Assembly: GCA_033296885.1 (NCBI GenBank)
Contig: MU863957.1
Span: 106,001-170,000, forward strand
Length of the DNA: 64,000 nucleotides
Direction of reading: 5' to 3'
Source of the DNA: Triangularia verruculosa
Taxonomy: Eukaryota > Ascomycota > Sordariomycetes > Sordariales > Podosporaceae
Numbering within the stretch: the first letter of the stretch is position 1; every line of letters begins with the position of its first letter. Shown one piece after another: positions 55,900 to 64,000 of the stretch. The notes under the pieces were generated by a model. The model was given only the letters and a program-made list of their open reading frames with translations, was not told the origin of the DNA and searched no databases. Both the position numbers and the translations under genes were made by a program.

Positions 55900-57782
55900 G
55901 GTGTATATGGTATATCAGATTTGGAGTTGTAAAACTGGCGCAACCAAGAACCGCACACAGACACACACAAATAGCAGGATGGAAAAGAGAGAGAGAGAAA
56001 AAACCAACCTGTTGACCAAATCCATATTGACTGGGGCCTGGATTCTAATATGCGCCGGAGACGGTAGGGGGACGGGTTGGTTACCCAAGAAGGGGAGAGG
56101 TAACTCTGGTATTCGTTCGCCTGGGGAGGTCTAGGGTCACTTTCGAGGTGGGACTGCGCGCGGGGTGTACAGCGGTAGACTGCAGGAGGAGGCGTTCACT
56201 TTGAGTATGGGTCAGTCAATGAGGTTCTCAATATATGGAGAAGAAGGTTGCTTTGCTGCAGGTGATTGGGGGGGATAGGGGGGGGTTCTAGACGGACACG
56301 GCAGGGACAGTGGTGATGGCGGGGTAAATATCAAGCAGAATGACTGACACAAACACACCTCTAGGATATGAAGATGGACCGGGATGTACTGTTCTGTACT
56401 TCTCTATAGTAGTCTATAGTGGAGGAAACAACGGTATGTTTGGGTCCGCAGAGTCCCAATATCTCTTCTTGGTGTCGAGTCACCGGCTTGGTTTTTCTCC
56501 CCTCCCACCACCGAAATCCACGTTCCTGAATCGGAGCGCCGTTACTGGTGCCCCTCGTCGAAAAAATGGTGGGGTAATTATGTAGCTCTTGGACCCAACC
56601 CTGCCGTGGGGGGGCGGCAATCCACGCCGAAGGGCATCCACCATAGCATCGGCTTGGGAGGTATTTCGCGTTGGAGAGACGTCGGTATCTAACGGTAGAT
56701 CATCATCTTGCTGTGTAAGAATTGAGTCTTCACCGTCGTAGAATACCCAAGGCTGAGCTACGAGGAGCCATAACATTCCTCCGCACTATGAATGGCCATA
56801 GTCTGGTGGTGATTAGAATATTTAGAATATCTCGCAAACGTCCAACAAGACTCACAAACGAGCAAGTTTATTGAAGACAGATCTCTATATGCGTCTTCAG
56901 AACGCGCTAGCTCTGAGGCTAGATTCGCGATATTTACCTGGGCTGTCGCATTTCTTATGTAAACCCACATAGGAATTGTATGAAGGGCCAAGCACTGCCC
57001 TACAAGACCCCTGTTTGCGCGAACCTTGATACGTCACTTCCCCCTATTTTGGGTGGTTCGTCTTAGTCAAGGGCCAGTGTTGCACAGCTCTGCCCTCTTG
57101 GCACACGGCGTTTCGATGCGATCCTACGGGGTGTCAGCATAATAACCAGCAAAAAGATAACGACACATCTCGGTTCTTTTTTTTTTCCTGTACTCTTTGC
57201 TCTTATTTCAAAACATTGATTCTCGTCCCGCCCAACTCACGCTCGCTAAATTTGCTTCAATTCTTCCCCGTATATGCGCCGCCCATAAAACCAACGGAGC
57301 CATTGCCCGCCGCGAAATTCCCCCTGTTGTGCCAGCCCGAAACGAGACACATTGTGCGACCCTGATTTCGAGTAGATACCGAGCCTTCTTTTCTCAAGCC
57401 TGTGCTACTTTGCGAGGCTTGATTGATATTCGATGGTGAGAGATGATTCTACTGTTCTTGGTTTCTGGGAGAGATACGGGCACCGCCTCGTTGTTTCGGC
57501 GCAAAGACGACCGAAATCACCGAGGTCTCAGGCAGGACAAAGAATGTTGACATAGCGCGCTCTTTTCTTTCGCACAGCATATCCAATAATCGAATCCAAT
57601 TCTTCCCCGGGAGACGAGCGCAGGGATAGCGCACGCCGGCGCGACGATTCCACGACGCTCGCCGACCGCCGTTTGTGGCTGCCAACGAGGACGTTGAGGA
57701 AGGGAACCGGTCCACGGAGGCTTGGGGCAATTAAAATATACATAATACCCTTAGACGACGCCGAGTCGGACCCGACAAGACA
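55900..57782. other. divergent intergenic region, HIS1 / sugar transporter
   Basis: These 1.9 kb contain the promoters of two divergent genes. No gene is supported; open frames at 56340-57440 are short and without motifs. A G-rich patch lies near 56266-56286. The 57180 region is T-rich and pyrimidine-rich, like a 5' UTR. Confidence 0.55.
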
Positions 57783-59569
57783 ATGTCGACATGGAGCGGG
57801 AAACCGAAGGTGGAGGGGAGTTCGGAGACGATGCGCATGTTCCTTCTGACATGTGTGTCTATTGGTATCACGTTCGTGGACGATCCATCCAACACTGGAA
57901 ACAAGGGCGCAATTGCTGATGGACTATCTACAGATTCACGTGGGGAGTTGAAATGACGTGTAAGATGACCTCTTACCCCCTTATTGGACCGGTATACTGA
58001 CTGCTGCTTGCTCAGATTGCACACCGTATCTCCTCTCACTCGGACTGTCAAAAGGACAAACCTCTCTAGTCTGGGTCGCGGGGCCATTGTCTGGACTGAT
58101 AGTACAGCCCATCATTGGAGTCGTGGCCGATGAGTCGACATCGAAATGGGGGAGGCGGCGGCCCACCATCGTCATTGGGTCCTTCATCGTGGCTGGCAGT
58201 TTACTCGTGTTGGGCTTCACAAAGGAAATTGTGGATTTCTTCGTCAGTGACAAGGATACTGCACAAGTTATGACCATTGTGCTTGCTGTCTTGTCTCTGT
58301 ACTCGGTGGATTTCTCTATCAACGCTGTCATGTCTTGCGGCAGGAGTCTGGTGGTTGATACTCTGCCAATATCAAAACAGCAGACTGGCGCTGCTTGGGG
58401 TAAGCTTCTAGCCAAATTAACTCTTAATGACATGCGAGTTCTAACGCAAACTTTTAGCAAGCCGAATGGGTTCTCTAGGTCACATCATCGGATATGCCAT
58501 GGGCGCTATTGACCTCGTCGGCATTTTCGGCACAACCCTCGGAGACACCCAATTCAAGCAACTCACCGTCATCGCCGCTCTGGGGATGCTCGCAACCGCC
58601 TTCATAACATGCTGGGCAGTCACCGAGCGAGTCCTCCTCTCGGTCCGCCACGACCCCCGCCAGTCCCAAGTCCGCTTCAAAGTCGTCCGCCAGATCTACT
58701 CGACCGTCCTCACCCTCCCGCCACGCATCCAAGCCATCTGCAACGCCGTCTTCTGGTCCTGGATCGGCTGGTTCCCCTTCATCGTCTACAGCAGCACCTG
58801 GGTAGGGGAGACCTACTTCCGGTACGATGTCTCCGCCGACGCTCACAACTCGGACGACGCCCTCGGCGACATGGGCCGAATCGGCAGCACAGCGCTGACA
58901 GTCTACTCCACCGTCTCCTTCATCAGCGCCTGGGTCCTGCCATCATTGATCCAAACCCCAGAAGACAAAAGCTTCACCCACCGTCCCCCAGCCAGCATCG
59001 CGCCCTTGATCACGACGTTTAACAAATACAAACCCGACCTCTTGACCGCCTGGGTGGTGGGGAACATCATGTTCGCCTGCGCCATGTTCATCACGCCGTT
59101 TGCGACGTCGTTCCGGTTCGCCACCGCCATCGTCGCGCTGTGTGGCATCCCCTGGAGCGTGGCCGGCTGGGCGCCCACGACGTTTTTGGGAATCGAGGTG
59201 AACAAGCTCAGCGGGCAGCAGGCGGACCTGACGATGACGGCGAGAAACATTGAGATGCGGGACGTTTCGGTGTTGGAGATGGGCAAGCCGGATGAGGATG
59301 CCAACAGCACATCGTCTGGGGGGTTGAGCGGGGTGTACTTTGGCATTTTGAACATTTACGTCACGATCCCGCAGTTTCTGAGCACGTTGATGAGCGGGGT
59401 TGTGTTTGCCATGCTGGAGCCGGGGAAGAGCCCGGAGCTGGCGCACGAGGCGGGCCCGAGCGAGACGGCGGATCCGACGGGACCGAACGCGATTGCGGTG
59501 ACGATGTTTCTGGGGGCGCTGGGGAGTTTGGTGGCGGCGGTGGTGACGAAGAAGTTGAGGTATGTATGA
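57783..59569 (+). CDS. sucrose/maltose-type MFS transporter (SUT / GPH family)
   Basis: A proton-coupled disaccharide transporter related to plant SUTs and fission-yeast Sut1, probably in the plasma membrane. Four exons, 57783-57871, 57934-57959, 58016-58399 and 58458-59569, give 536 residues. Exon 2 is only 26 nt; the joins are fixed by the conserved reading GITFTWGVEMTYCTPYLLSLG. Introns are 62, 56 and 58 nt; the first uses an unusual GTTCGT donor. About twelve hydrophobic helices are expected. The SUT signature is present in the second helix pair: GPLSGLIVQPIIG, then DESTSKWGRRRP with the RGRR-like basic loop, and later AWASRMGSLGHIIGY. A cytoplasmic Pro/Lys loop lies around 330-350. ATG 57783 is the first in frame. 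Substrate (sucrose, maltose or other) cannot be decided from sequence. Confidence 0.92.
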
Positions 59570-60694
59570 TAGTGTGATAAGGAGGGGAAAATGGGAAGGG
59601 TAGATGAGATTTTTTTTGTTTCTTCTTTTTTTTTTCGAATGGCATTCGGGGATATAGATTATCACGGAGCGAGGCGTTGAATTACTTTTCTTGGCGAAGG
59701 GGGGATGGATTGGGGGGGGGGGGTGGTTGAAATTCATATATAGCATGTTTTCTGAAACGGGGTGTGTGTGTGTGTGTGTGGTCGTTGGTTGTTCTTCTCG
59801 GCCTAGGCGATGAGAGGGGAGAATATTTATCTTTTGTAATTTCTTTCCTATAGGGCATTGGCATATGTAGAAATAAGAAGGTTTGTATACCAAGTTTACT
59901 GTGCCATGTTCTTGTGAGGTGCTCGCTAGGTTGGTGAGGGTATGGCATATGAAATGAGTGATGATTCCAGCAATGTTGCACACAACAAATCATTGAACCC
60001 GACCCTAGTTATCTCTAGATCAGTCCGGCGGAACCAGCCGCTTCAACTGTCCTGTGTTTTTCCTGTTATCTACCTAGCTAGACAAATCTGAGAGATATAC
60101 AACATGAGACCGGCAATAGCTGGTATCGAAGTGAAGAAACATGGTATTTTTTGATGAATGCTAAAAACAACGAAAAAGAAAAGAAAAGCCAACTAATACC
60201 AACAAGAAACAAGTAATACATATATGATATGATATGCCATGCCTCGATGATCTTCATCCATCGCCCCCCAGCCTTCACAATCCCACAACCGCCGCCAAAA
60301 AAGTATATATAATAGCCCTGTTATCAATACACACTCGGCCCATTGAATGCTATTCCATCCCCTCAACTCACATGCCCTAACCCAATGAACCCCTGAACGC
60401 TCAGACAGCAATCGACAAGAAGACTTCATCACGTCATACCACTCTCATCCTTCCCACATATACACACACACAAAAACGTTAATCAAATGTCCAAAAAGGA
60501 AAAAAACGTAAGAAATCCAAAATGCTGAAGAGCCCTCAAAGACCCCCTTCCCACTAAAACCGTCCGTGAATATATGTCCAAGGTATCATTTATCACCAAA
60601 AAAAAATAACCAAAAAAAGCTAATTCCTTTCCAAAAAAAAGACGCCTCACTTTAAACCATGCCAAAAAAAAAAAGCCTTCTCTCCATCATCTCA
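59570..60694. other. convergent intergenic region with a (GT)n run
   Basis: This region between convergent genes contains a (GT)9-type microsatellite at 59762-59780, a G-run at 59712-59721 and AT-rich DNA. No gene is supported. It should hold the 3' UTRs of the transporter and the WD40 gene. Confidence 0.6.
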
Positions 60695-63096
60695 TCAAAA
60701 CGGTTCAAGATCAACCTGCCCCGCCGCCTTCCTCTGCCTCTTCGTCTTGCTCTCCTTCCACCTCCTGTCCTCCGTAAATACCGACTCCGGCCAGTCATAC
60801 CCCCCGCCCCTATGATGTCGAAGAGGGTGCTCCCCCAACCGCACCGGCTTGTCGTTATCACTGTCATCCGCCAACTCAAACGTTGCCTCCCCCCCTAGAT
60901 TACACCGCTCGAACTGCAGCAACCCTCCGCGGTCCCGGTCGCAGCACAGCACCTGGAGATCCTGACCGCCGTTTGCAAAGCCCACACCGCCAATCTCGCC
61001 AAAGATGTCCAGTGTTTGCTTGGAACGGAACGTCTGGGCGTCGATGATGTTGATATAGTCGGCCTCCTCCGCCGCGACGAGTACTCTTTTGCCGCTCCCA
61101 ACCGGCGAGAACTTTAGGTTTCTCGCCCCGGCCATTTGCGTTCGGATCGTGCAGAGGGGAACCGCGGCGCCCGTCATGTCGGTCAGATAGCGGGCGTCCC
61201 AGATCTTGACAGACTTGTCCTGGAACGCCGTGGCTATGGTCCACCCATCATCCGCCCAGTCGCAAGCGAAGCCATAATCATGATGGCCTGAAAGCTCGCG
61301 AAGGACCTCCGGCTTGCCTCCTGGAAGTGTTGATTCGGCTGCTATGATGGTCACCTTCAGGGTGTCGCCTACCATGACACGCAATCGTTTATCCGGGGAC
61401 AGCGCGGTGCAGTTCAGAGGGAAATCGAATTCCTCGTGGGACAGCCACGTCTCGGTGGCAATATCCATCGTTCGAAATATCATGTCATTCGAAGCAAAGG
61501 CAGCCAATGGCGCAGAGGATGACCGTGACGGGTGGACTTGGACATGATTCGTGATACCACTGAGATGGGTGGTGATGGTGCCGATGTGGCAGGCCCTGCT
61601 CTCCGGCTCATCCGAATCGAGATGGCGAAGGATATACTCTCCGTTGAAGTTACCCGCGACCAACACGCCATGGTCGGCGATGAGGGTTGATATTTGTGAC
61701 CCCGGTATGTTGCTCAGTTTCACGACAGACCGGGACTCGCCCGATATGGGGTTTAGCTGTTGTATGGAGTTGACGCTGGGGTAGAATACTCGCGAGCGGG
61801 AAGCGCTTCCTAACAGGTAGCGAAGCTGAAAGTGAGCCAAATGGACATTGCGCCTGATATCCATACGGCGAAATCGAAAGAAGCTTCGAGTCTTTGGGAG
61901 CATAACATCAGGTAGATCAGGCTGTGTGATCAGGTAAGCTTAAGATCACCACATGGGGAAAGTGATAGCAGTAGTGCACTTACAGTCCACTTGTCTGAAC
62001 CTGGTATGTTCACGTAATTGTTATAAGTGAGCAACCGGCGTTCTCGGGCATCCGTCCTCTGCACCCTGAGGTCGACCCAGTCGATACCCTGGAAGTCGCA
62101 CAAATCACCGTGCAGGTCATCACGCTTGACACATTTCGTCTCGGAGGCGGCGAGCTCGTTGATCTGGGCCGGCCATGGGGCTCTCCCACGGACCAGGCCT
62201 TGCAACATGTTGGTTTGGCGTGCCCAGTTATGCAAGAAATCAGTGAGACCATAGTTGCTAGGCCCAAGGGTGGCTGGATTTGGGTTTGAGAGCGCAGTAG
62301 GATGTGTTCCATCGAACCAAGTTGTCATTGAATGATGGGTCAATGGTGGGTTGGGAACCGGAGGAGGAGGTGATGGGTGAAGGGTGGCACCGGTCATGAA
62401 ATCAACCATCGCCGGTGCTACTGACGGTTGGGCATCATGAAAAACATCAGCGTTGCCCTGGGGCGATGCTTCCGGACCGTCGGTAGTGCCTGGCTGGTTG
62501 GCCTCAAGCACGAAATCTTCCTCATGGCTGGAGTACTCGATCCCAGCATCGGTGTCGCTCGCACTTTCAATGTCCATGTCGTGAGAGAGAAGATTGAGAA
62601 CGTCTGAATAATGATTCACCAAGGGAGTACCAGCATCGTCGGAGAGGTCACTCTCCTCAGACAGATAAAGGTCCGGATGGGGTGGAACGTTTGAGGGCCG
62701 TGGTGGATGGTTATGAACAGGGAAGCTATATGGATCGACATAACATGGAGCTCCTTGGTTACGACTGTGCTCGTCGGGGTCGTCATCCAGATAGTCGTCT
62801 GAGCCAAGGTCCTCTTCGTCGTCCTCGTCGTCTTCAAGATATATGTCGTCCTCGTCCTCGTCTGCGTCTAGGTCATAAGACGAGCCCTCTCCTTCGTCGT
62901 CTGCCTCGTCAGGGGCGTATGTGGTGGTCAACTCTGGACGGCCACCATGGTGACCAGTTGAAGCAAAGGCAGAAGTAGACTGGAAAGCCTCGGTAGACTG
63001 GGCAAGGGAGACAAAGGTCTGGTTGACGAGAGACCCGAGTCTGCGGGGTTGGGTAGGCGAGGAGGCAGAGCCCAAAATGGATTTTCGAGGCCGCAT
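60695..63096 (-). CDS. acidic WD40-repeat protein, uncharacterised
   Basis: Two exons, 63096..61984 and 61921..60695, encode 779 residues; the 62-nt intron (GTAAGT donor, CACAG acceptor) is phase 0. The first ATG is 63096; an in-frame GTG lies just before it. Residues 62-110 are a very acidic Asp/Glu run. A conserved-looking block spans the splice site (about 330-420): KRDDLHGDLCDFQGIDW, then RRLLTYNNYVNIPGS, then LPKTRSFFRFRRM. The C-terminal 360 residues hold WD40-like blades: HLSGITNHVQVHPS, ALSPDKRLRVMVGD, GFACDWADDGWTIATAFQDKSVKIWD, LKFSPVGSGKRVLVAAE. The layout recalls the fission-yeast WD protein C2A9.03, but that link is from memory. Its role is unknown; nuclear or cytosolic scaffold function would fit. 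Confidence 0.87.
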
Positions 63097-64000
63097 GGCT
63101 GCCACAAGGGAACACGCGTGGTCTTGGGTTTTATGTGAAGGGGAAAAGCGTGGTCACCTTCGGGTGCATCGGACAGACTGGCGTCGCCTTTGCTTCTCCC
63201 GTGTCGTTCCTTTGTCTTTTCCGATCTCACTTTTGCTGTTGCTTCTTGGGCCAACAACCCTGGGCGGGTCCAGCGGCAGACCAGCACCTTAGCGTCCAGT
63301 GAAGGATCCCAGCGCTGGATGCGCTCAAGATTCACGCTCACCGAGGTGGGGGGGACGCTGAGTGTTTTGCCTGGCTTCGATTGGTGCTTTTGGCCGGCGG
63401 CAGCTGCATGTATGCGTCGAGCAAGTCTTCGATGGCGTCCCGGGCTGCCGGAGGGCGTCGTTTCCAAGCAGAATCTGAGGTGCTCGCAGTATCCGTCAGT
63501 GTGAGTTGTGAGCGAAGTGAGAAGTGAGCGAGGTTCAGGTTGCAGGTGCCGGGGCCCTGTCTCCCCTGACCAGTTGGGTTGCCGCTAAAACAACACACAG
63601 GCAGGGCGGTGGGGTGGGGGTAATTCCATATGGGAAGGATGGGGCGGGGCGGGAGAGGGCGGGATGCGCACTGAGTGGCCGCTGCGGGGGCCGGGTTGTG
63701 CCTTTTGGGGACATTTCAATTGTTAGCGCTGTATTTTGTCACTCACTCTATGCTTCCGTCGAGGCTGTTATTGTCATGATCTGATCCATCCTTGGATGTT
63801 CTACTTACTGCCAACCACCCGCTTCAAGAGCATCGGAAAAACATGCAAGTCTGGACATGTTTCGTATACACCCTCGGCTTGCTGCATCATCATCCCCTGC
63901 TGGGCCATGCCGCCAGCCACCCTCGAGTCGGTACATGGAATCTGGTTCGCTCGCAGGACCCAGCTGGTCTCCCATCTGGGTTTGGCTCATCATGCCTTTT
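63097..64000. other. upstream region of WD40 gene, end of window
   Basis: About 0.9 kb upstream of the WD40 gene runs to the window end. No gene is supported; it is GC-rich between 63240 and 63700, with a G-rich patch at 63600-63690. Confidence 0.55.

Noticed and set aside
56477..56482. TGACTC (reverse strand) as a general amino-acid control site for HIS1
   Set aside because: A lone six-base match about 580 bp from the start is expected by chance in a region this size.

Overview
The window is nuclear DNA of a filamentous ascomycete, most likely a Sordariomycete and probably Sordariales. Evidence: short introns of 53-116 nt with GTRNGT-type donors, CTAAC/CTGAY branch sites and YAG acceptors; single genes spaced by 0.5-4.6 kb rather than operons; a NUC-1-type phosphate regulator; a PMT4-type O-mannosyltransferase; and Pezizomycotina-style kelch and C2H2 proteins. 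I place seventeen protein-coding genes, nearly all with splice sites read from the sequence. No rRNA, tRNA or CRISPR array was found.

Layout. 0-8 kb: an uncharacterised Cys/His-rich protein (minus strand). Upstream of it is a striking 903-bp tract with only three cytosines on the plus strand. Then a gene-free stretch with four helically phased CGCGT elements, and a Myb-like protein. 9-12.4 kb: a repeat-rich, gene-poor island with a ~123-bp satellite, diverged copies of an AT-rich repeat, a head-to-head inverted module, a 15-bp repeat and a 22-bp repeat. 12.4-22 kb: a microsomal cytochrome P450, PMT4, a RidA/Hmf1-Mmf1 enamine deaminase with a probable mitochondrial leader, a two-helix small membrane protein, and a GNAT acetyltransferase that appears frameshifted near its C-terminus. 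22.8-37 kb: a C2H2 transcription factor behind a 4.6-kb upstream region, a weakly supported hypothetical protein, the DNA-repair helicase MPH1, and divergently from it the mRNA exporter MEX67. 40-51 kb: a kelch/transmembrane protein, the bHLH phosphate regulator NUC-1, a 167-bp inverted duplication carrying a shared peptide reading frame, and a small heat-shock protein with a very long disordered N-terminus. 51.7-63 kb: an inner-nuclear-membrane LEM/HeH protein (Src1/Heh1 type) with two competing 3' splice sites, HIS1, a sucrose/maltose-type transporter, and a large acidic WD40 protein.

The genes are mostly housekeeping or regulatory and unrelated in pathway; there is no secondary-metabolite cluster around the P450. 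Functional links are limited to divergent pairs that may share promoters (PMT4/RidA, MPH1/MEX67) and to a loose nuclear theme (MEX67, Src1/Heh1, MPH1). The best candidates for something new are the strand-asymmetric C-depleted tract, the alternative splicing architecture of the Src1/Heh1 homologue, the inverted duplication at 48.65-49.0 kb and the phased CGCGT cluster. All calls are from reading alone; no database search was run.
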